A stretch of 64,000 nt of DNA. Origin: Gemmatimonadaceae bacterium (GTDB lineage: Bacteria; Gemmatimonadota; Gemmatimonadetes; Gemmatimonadales; Gemmatimonadaceae). Location: positions 1 through 64,000 of the forward strand of contig JANYHT010000033.1 of NCBI GenBank assembly GCA_025358925.1, read 5' to 3'. Below are positions 18,138 through 26,830 of the stretch, piece after piece. Under the pieces are notes generated by a model. The model worked only from the letters and a program-made list of their open reading frames with translations, made no database searches and was not told the DNA's origin. A program made the translations under genes and the position numbers. Each line of letters opens with the position of its first letter. Position 1 is the first letter of the stretch.

Positions 18138-21106
18138 TGCAAAACTCCCGTATCGATAGGTATCAGAGGCAACCGCACCTCGAAGATGGTGCCACCGCCA
18201 GCGCGCTCAAGTACATCTACGCGGCCGCCCACTGCCAAGACTGACTGTCGAACAAGGGAAAGTCCAATGCCCATTCCGCCAGTTTTCACCGTGCGGTCCT
18301 TCGTGCTGAAGAATGGCTCAAAAATTCTGGCACGAATTTCATGCGGAATTCCCGACCCTTGATCAGCTACACGAATGACGCATTGGTCATTTTCCTGCAT
18401 CGCCGAAACTTCGATCGTACCGCCAGTCGGTGAGGCATCGAGTGCATTTTGCACGAGATTATAGAGGGTCTGTCGCAGGAGGGCGTCCGGCACCGGCACC
18501 ATCGATGGTGCGCGTGTCACGTCAGTCACGATCCGCACATTGCGGGCGCGATTTACCTGTTCGAGAAATGTCACCGCATCACTAATGGCCAAGATGACGG
18601 ACGAGCGAGCATCCATGGACTGATCGGGTCGGTACGTCTCGTAAAGCTGGCGTGTGACCGCTGCAATACGGGCGATTTCGCGCTCGATGGCTCCCACGAA
18701 ACGAAAATGCGGGTGGTCCGTCGGAATACTCCCACGCACGAGTAAGAATGCGTTTTGAATGCCCGCGAGCGGATTGTTGATCTCATGCGCCACGCGCGCG
18801 GCAAGTTGTCCCATCGTCGTCAGCGCACCAATCTGTCGCAGCGATTCTTCTGCTCGTTTGCGCTCCGTCAGGTCACGCCCCTCGACGAGCACCTGCATCA
18901 CCCGTTCCGCTGCATCGCGAATGGGCTTGAGCGAAAATTCAACGGTAGCAACGCGCGTCTCGGCCGTGATTTGCACTTCAAAGCGCGTTGCGTCACCGGC
19001 GCGTGCCTGCTCAAAACGTTCCTGCACGCGTCGCCGCGTGTTGTCATCAGCGTTCCACCACGGCATGGCGGAGAATGCTTGCCCGTGGAGCTTCGAAGGT
19101 TCGACCAAAGCAAAGTCGGCGGCGGCGCTATTCGCTTCCAGCACGATACCGTCAGCGTCAAGCAGCAGTTGCAAGAGGAATGTCGTGTCAAACATGACGC
19201 GAAACCGATGCTCGCTTTCTTCGCGCGCCGCATCCGTGCGCACCCGCTCCGTGATGTCGGCGGAAATGCCCAACACACGCGACGGTCGCCGATCCAACGT
19301 GAACTCGATGACGCGACCACGATCAACGACAGTGTGCCATCCGCCGTTGGCCGAACGCACGCGATACTCGCACTCGAACGCCTCGCTACGTCCGCGCAGG
19401 TGTTCGGCCAGGAGCGAAGCATATCGTGCGCGATCCTCGAGATGGATTAACGCGGACCATGCGCCAAGCAACCCGTTCAACATCGATGGCTCGTAACCGA
19501 GATAGCGGAGTAACGCTTCGCTGCGATGGGTATACCCCGACTGCACTTCGACCTCCCACACACCGTCGGTCGCACGCTCAATGGCGCGTTGCATGCGAGA
19601 CATTCCTTCGATACTCGCGCGTTCCCAGCTCTTTCTGGCCAACCACAGCGTCGTGGTCACGAGCCCCGCGACCGCGAGTCCGAGCACCAACACCAGTTCC
19701 GGCAGTGTAGAGCGAAGGGGCATCGGATACGGCACGAATTGAAAGTCGACGCGTCGCGTACCAAGCATCATCGCACTTTCGAAAACTGACGGACCCGCGG
19801 GTGCGATGCCCGGCAATAATGTCGAATCTTGCACGAATGCGCGTATGGCGAACCCGCTGCTACTGTCCGAGACAAACTCGCGCAGGAGGGCCGCTTCGCT
19901 GATGAACCCCGCCATCACCGACAGACCATGCGTCGCTGTTTGCACGCGCTGCAACACCACCACACCCCACGGCGCATGCGCGAGTTGATAGCTCGCACCG
20001 AGCGATGCTGAATTCGTATCGCGCGAGGAATCAGCGGACACGTTGCGTATGACCTGTCGCGTCAGCGCGCGGAGCTGCGCGGTCGTCGTGTCCGACAGCG
20101 GCGTTCGTCCCGTCGAGCGCAACGTCGTTCCCGTCGAATCCAGCCACTCGATACGATCGAGTCCGTCGGTCTCCGTCGCCAGTCGATCAATGTTTGTATG
20201 CCAGAGCGGCACATCGGGCGGCGCGCTTTGCACGTACACGGCGACCCGACTAATGGCGCGCTCGATGACCATGAATTGGCGTCGTACCCCACGCTGCACG
20301 GCATCTGACGCACTGGTGGCGCGCGCCTGCGTTTCGGCCTGCTCACGTCTCACGAGCGTCTGCCACAATAACGCGACCAGAAGCGAACTCGCGATGCCGG
20401 ACAGCGTCGGCAGCCACCGCGGTGGCGCAACGCCGATGGCTTCACGACGCGCGACGTACCGCAACAGGGCGATGCCGAGGCAAAACGTCGCGACAACGGA
20501 TTGTATGGAAGACTGTATGAGGCGCATCGACGCTTGACCTTCGAGCAATCCCGACACTTGCGCCACGACAAGCAGCACAGCGCCAGCAATTATGCCGGAG
20601 CCAACCACGCCCGCGAAAGTGAGCTCACGATCACCCACCGACCTACGCTGCAACATCCACAGCGCCACGCCAAAAGCGATAAACATTATCGCCGTCGCGA
20701 CGGCGACACCGTCCGTCACAATGATCGACGACAGCGTCGGAATGCCCGACAAAATCGCGCGCTCACGGGGCAACCACAGCCGAAACACGCCCAATACGAC
20801 GCCAAGAATGCCGATGGAGACGGTCGCCAACGCGCCAACGCGTGCGAGCACGCGCGATCCATACACCAAGGCCAGAAATCCGCCGCTCGCGGCCCACAGC
20901 ATCAACACGCTACCTGGACGCGCCGGCGGAAAGACCGCCACCGGTTGCAACAGGGACGGCATATGCAACACCCATCCCGCCAGCGTCAGTACACTCATCG
21001 CCGTCGCCGTCCACGTGAGCGCCAGCAACCCGCGGTCTCGCACGACGTCGCGCGCGTTGCTAGCTGTCGCCAATGCGCAACCAGCGTGCCGTTCGTGGCG
21101 GCACAA
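18134..21106 (-). CDS. Multi-TM hybrid-sensor-type histidine kinase with PAS domains
   Basis: Up to 990 aa. The N-terminal 250 residues hold several membrane helices, followed by an extracytoplasmic CHASE-like segment (RREQAETQARATSASDAV to about 470) and a last helix near 475. Two PAS domains follow (LLRYLGYEPSMLNGLL with a PAC-type segment, and FRVMFDTTFLLQLLLDADG). The kinase core has the phospho-accepting His774 in RVAHEINNPLAG, N-box QNALDASP, G1 ADQGSGIP, FEPFFSTKD and G2 GGMGIGLSL. No receiver is fused. The exact start is uncertain: 21106 overlaps the LOG gene by 47 bp, and a GTG near 21043 would avoid this. The sensed signal is unknown. Confidence 0.88.
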   Translation of the reverse strand: MCRHERHAGCALATASNARDVVRDRGLLALTWTATAMSVLTLAGWVLHMPSLLQPVAVFPPARPGSVLMLWAASGGFLALVYGSRVLARVGALATVSIGILGVVLGVFRLWLPRERAILSGIPTLSSIIVTDGVAVATAIMFIAFGVALWMLQRRSVGDRELTFAGVVGSGIIAGAVLLVVAQVSGLLEGQASMRLIQSSIQSVVATFCLGIALLRYVARREAIGVAPPRWLPTLSGIASSLLVALLWQTLVRREQAETQARATSASDAVQRGVRRQFMVIERAISRVAVYVQSAPPDVPLWHTNIDRLATETDGLDRIEWLDSTGTTLRSTGRTPLSDTTTAQLRALTRQVIRNVSADSSRDTNSASLGASYQLAHAPWGVVVLQRVQTATHGLSVMAGFISEAALLREFVSDSSSGFAIRAFVQDSTLLPGIAPAGPSVFESAMMLGTRRVDFQFVPYPMPLRSTLPELVLVLGLAVAGLVTTTLWLARKSWERASIEGMSRMQRAIERATDGVWEVEVQSGYTHRSEALLRYLGYEPSMLNGLLGAWSALIHLEDRARYASLLAEHLRGRSEAFECEYRVRSANGGWHTVVDRGRVIEFTLDRRPSRVLGISADITERVRTDAAREESEHRFRVMFDTTFLLQLLLDADGIVLEANSAAADFALVEPSKLHGQAFSAMPWWNADDNTRRRVQERFEQARAGDATRFEVQITAETRVATVEFSLKPIRDAAERVMQVLVEGRDLTERKRAEESLRQIGALTTMGQLAARVAHEINNPLAGIQNAFLLVRGSIPTDHPHFRFVGAIEREIARIAAVTRQLYETYRPDQSMDARSSVILAISDAVTFLEQVNRARNVRIVTDVTRAPSMVPVPDALLRQTLYNLVQNALDASPTGGTIEVSAMQENDQCVIRVADQGSGIPHEIRARIFEPFFSTKDRTVKTGGMGIGLSLVRQSVLAVGGRVDVLERAGGGTIFEVRLPLIPIDTGVLQ

Positions 21107-21641
21107 AGTGTTCTAAACGCGCGAGCATGTTGGTGGGATCAGCGTCAATCACTAACCAGTCCTGTGGCGTACCACGCAGAAATCCTTCGCGTTCAACATG
21201 CCCGAAGACATCCACTAACGGTTGCCAAAATTCTGACACATTTAACAAGGCCACGGGCTTCTGGTGCACACCGAGTTGCGCCCATGTCCACGTCTCAAAA
21301 AACTCTTCGAGTGTGCCCAGTCCACCGGGAAGCGCGATAAACGCGTCGGCGAGCTCTGCCAACATTGCTTTGCGTTCGTGCATTGAGTCGACGATACGCA
21401 ATTCGGTCAGTCCCTGGTGCGCGACTTCACGTTGGACCAACGCGTGGGGCATGACGCCGATCACTTCGCCTCCGGCCGCTAACGCTCCATCGGCGAGCGC
21501 CCCCATGCAGCCCGCGCGACCGCCTCCATACACCACGGCGATTCCGCGCTTGGCCAGCAACTGCCCGAGAGACAGCGCGGCTTCGCGATATTCCGGTCGC
21601 ACACCATCGTTCGAGGCGCAGTACACGCACACACGTTTCAT
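21060..21641 (-). CDS. LOG-family cytokinin riboside 5'-monophosphate phosphoribohydrolase
   Basis: A 193-aa LOG protein, a Rossmann-fold enzyme that removes ribose 5-phosphate from nucleoside monophosphates (cytokinin nucleotides in plants and actinobacteria; general nucleotide roles in other bacteria). The signature PGGLGTLEE is at 105-113, with Arg90-Lys91 before it and the GGGRAGCMGALADG loop at 39-52. I chose the ATG at 21641, which overlaps the upstream gene's stop as ATGA; the open frame reaches 21914, but those residues are antisense-like sequence within that gene. The native substrate in this organism cannot be told. Confidence 0.92.
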   Translation of the reverse strand: MKRVCVYCASNDGVRPEYREAALSLGQLLAKRGIAVVYGGGRAGCMGALADGALAAGGEVIGVMPHALVQREVAHQGLTELRIVDSMHERKAMLAELADAFIALPGGLGTLEEFFETWTWAQLGVHQKPVALLNVSEFWQPLVDVFGHVEREGFLRGTPQDWLVIDADPTNMLARLEHFVPPRTARWLRIGDS

Positions 21642-22654
21642 GCGCGGAATGTAACTCGGCCACGCCACAGCGTGCGCATTGCAAACGTGACCAGCGAACC
21701 TCCAGCAAACGCGCGTAACGCATCGCACATTGCGCCCACCCCGCTGCGCTCGCGCGGATAGGCGAGGTAGATGGCTTCCCACGCCGTTGGTCGTTGTTTG
21801 CGTTTGAACGCGGCCAATCCGTGAAAATTGAAGAACGGTCGAGCGACCGTGCGCACCACACGCAACCAGCGGCTGACCGGACCAGCGAGCGGCGCCAAAC
21901 CGAGTGTCACCCACGGAATGTCATCAAGCGCTAACGTACGCATGGCGTGATCCACCAGTAGATCTGCCGTACCGTTGGGAGCCAATGGATCGCGTAGCAA
22001 ATGTTCGAACAGCCAACCGTTGCGCGCTGGTACTGGCGCGAGCGAGAGCACTGCGAGTACGGCACCGTGGCGCTCGGCTATGAAAAGTCGACGGTGTGTG
22101 AGATGCGACAGCGGCGAGACGTCCACCAGAAAATGCATCGGCGCCATATGCCGAGCGTCAAGCCATCGTGCTACCAAGCGCTCGAGGGCGGCGCGTAAAG
22201 CTGGAGTGTTTTCCAGCGCTGCCGGTGTGAGCGTACGGGTGCGCACGCCCTTCGCGCGTGCACGCCGAAGTTGCTCTCGCTGCGAGCGATGCGTGCGCAA
22301 CCCATCGACCCATGTTCGTGGATCCCAGATAGGTTGATCCCCAATGCGGGTGCGTCGAAATCGAGGCGAGGACGCCAACACGCCTTCGGTGGCGAAAAAG
22401 CACACTCGACGCCGTGCTGACTGCGCGACCTCGACAAAACGTTCGGCCACCGCAATGGCATCCGCTCGAGCGCAAACAGGTTCACCAGCCGCGACCCACG
22501 CAGCACCCGTGTCGACATACGCCACCATGCCACGGTCGGTGTCGAACCAGTGCGACAATCCACGTCCAAGCACTTGAAACGCGGTGGCCGTATGACCGAA
22601 GCGCGCGACCAATGCCAGGGCCCGCGTATCGTCACGCGAAAGCGCATGCGGCAC
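21638..22654 (-). CDS. DUF2156 (aminoacyl-phosphatidylglycerol synthase C-terminal-like) protein
   Basis: A 338-aa protein resembling the soluble C-terminal domain of MprF-type lysyl/alanyl-phosphatidylglycerol synthases (tandem GNAT folds): residues around GLSHWFDTDRGMVAYVDTG, the AAWVAAGEPVCARADA block and the later RRLFIAERHGAVLAVLSLAPV segment. It lacks the large multi-helix flippase domain of MprF. It might aminoacylate lipid or another acceptor using aminoacyl-tRNA, which is inferred. It sits 7 bp after the 63-aa gene and overlaps the LOG start, so the three appear to be one operon. Confidence 0.78.
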   Translation of the reverse strand: MPHALSRDDTRALALVARFGHTATAFQVLGRGLSHWFDTDRGMVAYVDTGAAWVAAGEPVCARADAIAVAERFVEVAQSARRRVCFFATEGVLASSPRFRRTRIGDQPIWDPRTWVDGLRTHRSQREQLRRARAKGVRTRTLTPAALENTPALRAALERLVARWLDARHMAPMHFLVDVSPLSHLTHRRLFIAERHGAVLAVLSLAPVPARNGWLFEHLLRDPLAPNGTADLLVDHAMRTLALDDIPWVTLGLAPLAGPVSRWLRVVRTVARPFFNFHGLAAFKRKQRPTAWEAIYLAYPRERSGVGAMCDALRAFAGGSLVTFAMRTLWRGRVTFRA

Positions 22655-22661
22655 CGCGCGC

Positions 22662-22853
22662 TCAGTCGACGACTGGCGCTTCGCGAGGCGTCTCGCGTTC
22701 GAAAATGATCGTCATGCGCTCTCCGTCCTGCGTAAGCATGCCGGGCGTCCACCCCGTCCGGCTACGCTCGTTCAGCAGATCCGTCAGCGCGTCTTCGTCG
22801 TCGCGGACATGGCGCGTCAACCGTACGATCACCGCTTGATATTCCTTCATCAT
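22662..22853 (-). CDS. Small 63-aa protein, DUF4177-like, unknown function
   Basis: The minus strand encodes 63 residues beginning MMKEYQAVIVRLTRHVRDDE and containing an ERMTIIFERE strand, a compact alpha/beta pattern similar in style to DUF4177 proteins. Support for reality is its position: it starts at 22853, ends 7 bp before the DUF2156 gene, and keeps a long open frame in the operon direction. The start codon directly abuts a 13-bp perfect inverted repeat, and I see no Shine-Dalgarno. No function can be assigned. Confidence 0.55.
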   Translation of the reverse strand: MMKEYQAVIVRLTRHVRDDEDALTDLLNERSRTGWTPGMLTQDGERMTIIFERETPREAPVVD

Positions 22854-22893
22854 GCGAAGGTAGCGTGTCGACTATCGCCGACGCTACCTTCGC
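22854..22893. repeat. 13-bp perfect inverted repeat between the 63-aa gene and upp
   Basis: GCGAAGGTAGCGT (22854-22866) is the exact reverse complement of ACGCTACCTTCGC (22881-22893), with a 14-nt centre. It occupies most of the 70-bp divergent gap and touches the start codon of the minus-strand gene. It could be an operator shared by both genes or a 5' hairpin that blocks translation initiation. Confidence 0.7.
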
Positions 22894-22923
22894 TGCGCGC
22901 GTTCACCTCTGCACCAAACTCTG

Positions 22924-23577
22924 ATGCCTCTCGAACCTACCGCCAGCTTTCCGACGCTCACCGTGTTGGACCATCCATTGGTTCGACACAAGGTGACGTT
23001 GCTTCGCGATCGCACCACGCCAACGAAGCAGTTCAAGGAGCTGGTTGATGAGATCGCAATGCTGATGGCGTACGAGGCCACGCGGGATCTCGCGCTTGAC
23101 CGCGTCCCCGTCGACACACCACTCGAAACGACGACGGGTTGGGCAGTGCGCGGAAAAAAACTCACCCTCGTTCCCATTTTGCGCGCGGGACTCGGCATGG
23201 TCGAAGGTATTTTGCGACTGATGCCGTCCGCACGCGTGGGTCACATTGGGCTGTATCGCGACCACACCACACTTGAGCCAGTGGACTACTATTTCAAGGT
23301 GCCGGGAGACGCGAGTGAGCGCGATTTTTTGCTGTTGGATCCGATGCTCGCCACCGGCGGCAGTGCCGCTGCGGCCGTCACGTCATTGAAGCGCGCCGGT
23401 GCAACACGTATCCGTTTTCTCTGCTTAGTAGCCGCTCCCGAAGGCGTGCAACGACTCGCGCGCACGCACCCTGATGTTTCTGTGCTCGCCGCGTGCCTCG
23501 ATCGCGAACTCAACGAACACGGTTACATTTTGCCCGGACTTGGTGACGCGGGCGATCGTCTCTTCGGCACGCGCTAA
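22924..23577 (+). CDS. upp: Uracil phosphoribosyltransferase
   Basis: UPRTase, 217 aa, salvages uracil to UMP with PRPP. The PRPP-binding loop [12 protein letters not shown] is at 136-147, and the N-terminal [32 protein letters not shown] and C-terminal [18 protein letters not shown] blocks all match the family. Its length is slightly above the usual 208 aa. The ATG at 22924 is preceded by the inverted repeat at 22854-22893. It is a single plus-strand gene facing a DUF2225 gene, with only 30 bp between the stops. No attenuator for pyrimidines could be recognised. Confidence 0.97.
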   Translation: MPLEPTASFPTLTVLDHPLVRHKVTLLRDRTTPTKQFKELVDEIAMLMAYEATRDLALDRVPVDTPLETTTGWAVRGKKLTLVPILRAGLGMVEGILRLMPSARVGHIGLYRDHTTLEPVDYYFKVPGDASERDFLLLDPMLATGGSAAAAVTSLKRAGATRIRFLCLVAAPEGVQRLARTHPDVSVLAACLDRELNEHGYILPGLGDAGDRLFGTR

Positions 23578-23607
23578 CCATTGACTGCACCAGCGCATCC
23601 CCAGTAG

Positions 23608-24261
23608 TTAAGCAAACCACTCACGCGGCGAACGACGTTGCTGTTGCGCAACTTCCATGACCCACGCCTGCGCGGCGGGCTCCGTGATCTCCGTCGGCAC
23701 CTTGTCGAACCACTCGCGTGCTCGTCGCCGATCACCAATGCGTCGCCAAAGTTCGCCGATCAAATACGTCAACACCGCCCGCTCCTCGATCGGCACGCCA
23801 TCAAACGACTCCAACGCCTCCGCAAATCGCCACGCTGCTCTCCGACGAAAATACCGTTCGGCTTCCGTGTCATGCTCGTCAACGCAGCACCATGCCGCAC
23901 GCAGGTACAAATCCGCGAGATAGCGCGGCTCGCTGCCCTGCCATTCGGCAACACGCGCCGCATGATCGTACTTGAGCGACCCCGATGGCAGCTCGTGCTG
24001 CAGCGCGGACTGCAGCTGATCGAGCACCGACGCGCGCAATTCGGGCGGTACGCCCACACCATCGGCAAAATCGCGTTCAATACCGGCGTATCCGCAATGC
24101 GTGCAGAGATGCACGAAGTACGGGAGCGGTTGCATGCCCGCCGCGCGTTCGTGAAAGTCCGTGCGCTTGCCGCCAAAGGCATTGGTCGCAACCACCGTCT
24201 GGGAACGAAATACGTTCTCGCAAACGGGACAGGTCAGTTCGATGAGGTTCAGTGTCGTCAT
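23608..24261 (-). CDS. DUF2225 zinc-ribbon protein
   Basis: A 217-aa protein. Two CxxC pairs, Cys11/Cys14 and Cys53/Cys56, form a predicted zinc ribbon (ELTCPVCENVF, LCTHCGYAG), and the rest is helical with TPR-like repeats (YLADLYLRAAWCCVDE, YLIGELWRRIGDRRRAREWFD). This matches DUF2225, a conserved family of unknown function. It is divergently placed with the predicted protease at 24425, sharing a gap of about 160 bp. The function remains unassigned. Confidence 0.82.
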   Translation of the reverse strand: MTTLNLIELTCPVCENVFRSQTVVATNAFGGKRTDFHERAAGMQPLPYFVHLCTHCGYAGIERDFADGVGVPPELRASVLDQLQSALQHELPSGSLKYDHAARVAEWQGSEPRYLADLYLRAAWCCVDEHDTEAERYFRRRAAWRFAEALESFDGVPIEERAVLTYLIGELWRRIGDRRRAREWFDKVPTEITEPAAQAWVMEVAQQQRRSPREWFA

Positions 24262-24424
24262 GGGTGGTCAGTGCGACGGATGTTCGCACGGAGAGTCTCG
24301 ACACATCATCGCCAAGAGTTGAATGGTGGCGCGCGGCGTCTTGTGACGTGCGCGAGTCACGGCTATCATACCGCGTCTTCTTCGGCGAGTATGATCGCGC
24401 CGACCTCCTGCATCCGGGTCGTTG

Positions 24425-25384
24425 ATGTTGATCAATCTCATTCCTGATTTTCTCGCTGTGCTGAGTACTGCCGATCGTGAAGTGGCGTACTACGAGTATT
24501 TCGAACGTCATCGCACGCTTTTGACCGCCTATTGGGAAAATTATGTGATCGAACCCTCGGGGCCGCACTTCGAGGAGGTGGTGCGCACAACGGTCGCCGC
24601 ACAACGTGATGATCTCTTCGCGCTACTCGCGCGCACTGATGTTGTTGCACTGGCGCTTCAAGCGGAACGCAAAGTGCACGCGCTGCTGGAGTCCGATGTT
24701 CAGTGCGATGTGGTGCTCATGATCGGCGTCGGCGCGGCGAATGCTGGTGAGCTTGTGGTTGGCGGTCGTGGCGTCGCGTTTCTCTGTCTCGAGCACTTCA
24801 CGGGAGTCGCAAATGCCGAAACACAGGGTCTCGGGCTCGATCCCGAGTTAATTCCACTCTGGCTCGCACACGAACTGACACACGTCATCCGCTATACATC
24901 GCCGACGAGTCGCAGTGACATGCGGGCATTGGTCGATGACGCCGACGGTTATTATTCGTATTGGGAAACTGGCCGACAGGCATCACTGCGCGAGCTATTA
25001 GCCAATGAAGGACTCGCGGTGCACGTCTCCCGCGCTGTCAGTCCTGGTCACGCAGCGTGGGAGTATTTTGGCTTTGCGCGGAAACAGTACGCACGCGTCC
25101 GCGAAGTTGAACCGATTCTGCGGCGTGCGACGCGCATCGATCTGGATCACGCCGGCTTAGGGTTGCGACTGCGATACCTATCCGGCGGTATGAGCGATGA
25201 AGTACGCACCGCCGAACGCGTCATCCTTCCAGAACGCGCGGGATATTTTTTAGGCGCTCGCATGGTTGAGCCAGCAATTCTTGCGCACGGACATGCTTGG
25301 GCGGTGCGCGCGAGCGCGCTTGAGCTCACCATGGCCGCCTTGCCATTTGTAATGGACGCGCCGCGACTCACGATCGTCAGTTAA
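24425..25384 (+). CDS. Predicted DUF2268-like zinc protease
   Basis: About 319 aa, beginning MLINLIPDF from the ATG at 24425 (a TTG three bases earlier is also possible). The putative zinc site is LAHELTHVIRY (HExxH, about residues 149-153), followed by a second acidic motif LANEGLAVH near 195, as in DUF2268/M-type minigluzincins. There is no signal peptide, which suggests a cytoplasmic protein. Residues after 200 have no clear motif. The third ligand is not certain. It is convergent with mnmE, with 16 bp between the stops. Confidence 0.68.
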   Translation: MLINLIPDFLAVLSTADREVAYYEYFERHRTLLTAYWENYVIEPSGPHFEEVVRTTVAAQRDDLFALLARTDVVALALQAERKVHALLESDVQCDVVLMIGVGAANAGELVVGGRGVAFLCLEHFTGVANAETQGLGLDPELIPLWLAHELTHVIRYTSPTSRSDMRALVDDADGYYSYWETGRQASLRELLANEGLAVHVSRAVSPGHAAWEYFGFARKQYARVREVEPILRRATRIDLDHAGLGLRLRYLSGGMSDEVRTAERVILPERAGYFLGARMVEPAILAHGHAWAVRASALELTMAALPFVMDAPRLTIVS

Positions 25385-25400
25385 CGCCACATCCTGCGCG

Positions 25401-26807
25401 TTACTTCCCGATACAGAATTCGCGGAAGACTCGATCCAGCACATCATCCGTTCCAATCACACCAACCACGCTGGCTAGCGCGTCACGCGCCTCTTGAAGG
25501 TGCACGGCGACGACCGTTGCTGGCAGTGCATCGCTGCGCCACCCAGCGAGAAATTGCGCGATCTCATCACGCGCCTGAGTAATACCCACGCGATGCCGCT
25601 CGCGCGTAAGCATCGTCTCTGCGAACGGCGGCGTGAGGGCCGTGTCGGTGGCCACGGCCGCGTCAATCGTCGCGAGCAGGACCGCTAACCCAACACCGCT
25701 CTCTGCACTCACGGTCTGCCACGACTCCGGTGTTTGCTCGGCGCCGCGTGCGCGTGTGTCCGCCTTGGTGTACACCGGTATGATTGCGCCACCGGTATGA
25801 CTGGCCATCGCGTTTATCGTGCGCTCTACCTCGTCAACAGTGCTCCCACACGCGAGGACGACGCGCGCGTTTGCGAGATAGCGCGTGCTGACTTCGATGC
25901 CCAGCTTCTCGATGACATCATCGGTGTCGCGCAGGCCGGCGGTATCGACAAATCGTAGTGGTGTGGGTCGACGATCCAGCACCGCTTCAATCGCATCGCG
26001 CGTAGTGCCCGCGATGGGTGTGACGAGTGCGCGCGACTCACCAAGCAACGCGTTGAAGAGTGATGACTTCCCGGCATTGGGCGGACCGGCAATGACGACG
26101 AATGCCCCTTCGCGAAGGATCGTCGCGCGTGGAGCGGTGGCAGACAGTGCATCGAGTGACGCGAGTAACGACACGGCGCCGTCGGTGATGCGACCCCGTT
26201 CAATAGGACCGTCGTCTTCACCGGGGAAATCGATGTCGTACGCGAGCAGCGCCTCCAGCAGAATCACTTCGTCGCGCAAAGCGAGAAATCGACGAGAGAG
26301 ACCGCCGTCCAATTGCGCGAGTGCCTGTTGTTGCATCGCGGAGGTGCGGGCGTCGATAAGGTCGGCCACTGCTTCGGCTTGCAGCAAATCCATGCGTCCG
26401 TTCACGACCGCGCGTCGCGAAAACTCGCCGGGCAACGCTAAGCGCGCGCCGGCAGCGATGCACGCGCCAAGTACGGTCGACGGCACCACGTGCCCTCCGT
26501 GCGTCGAGAGTTCGAGCACGTCCTCACCAGTATACGAGTGTGGGCCGACGAAATACGTGGCAATGGCATCGTCGAGCGCCTGCCCATTGACCGGTTCTCG
26601 TAACGTGACGCGCGTCGCGATACGCGGAGATAGCGTGCCGATGCCCAGCGCGTGGGCCACCGTAAACGCACGCGGGCCGCTCAGGCGAATGATGGCGAGC
26701 GCACCGCGACCTTCGGCGGTGGCGCGCGCGACAATGGTGTCGGCGCCACCGGATAGCAACGACGCGCTGGGCGGCAATGCCGTCAGCGCGTCGGTTGATG
26801 AAGTCAT
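25401..26807 (-). CDS. mnmE: tRNA uridine-5-carboxymethylaminomethyl modification GTPase MnmE
   Basis: MnmE, 468 aa, works with MnmG to modify the wobble uridine of tRNAs. The folate-binding N-terminal domain (1-120) is followed by a helical domain with an embedded G domain: G1 GPPNAGKSS at 241-249, G2 TPIAGTTRD, G3 DTAG at 288-291 and YTKAD. The C-terminus ends FCIGK, whose Cys is the conserved catalytic residue. The start is the ATG at 26807, with AGGAG 4 nt upstream; the frame runs on to 27113 but overlaps yidC there. It is the last gene of the rpmH-rnpA-yidD-yidC-mnmE operon. Its partner mnmG lies at 59.2 kb. Confidence 0.96.
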   Translation of the reverse strand: MTSSTDALTALPPSASLLSGGADTIVARATAEGRGALAIIRLSGPRAFTVAHALGIGTLSPRIATRVTLREPVNGQALDDAIATYFVGPHSYTGEDVLELSTHGGHVVPSTVLGACIAAGARLALPGEFSRRAVVNGRMDLLQAEAVADLIDARTSAMQQQALAQLDGGLSRRFLALRDEVILLEALLAYDIDFPGEDDGPIERGRITDGAVSLLASLDALSATAPRATILREGAFVVIAGPPNAGKSSLFNALLGESRALVTPIAGTTRDAIEAVLDRRPTPLRFVDTAGLRDTDDVIEKLGIEVSTRYLANARVVLACGSTVDEVERTINAMASHTGGAIIPVYTKADTRARGAEQTPESWQTVSAESGVGLAVLLATIDAAVATDTALTPPFAETMLTRERHRVGITQARDEIAQFLAGWRSDALPATVVAVHLQEARDALASVVGVIGTDDVLDRVFREFCIGK

Positions 26808-26830
26808 CGAGCTCCTGTTGTTACGAACCG

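Noticed and set aside
20501..21340. 279-aa plus-strand ORF over the kinase and LOG genes
   Set aside because: Very His/Arg/Gln-rich antisense frame spanning two well-supported genes.
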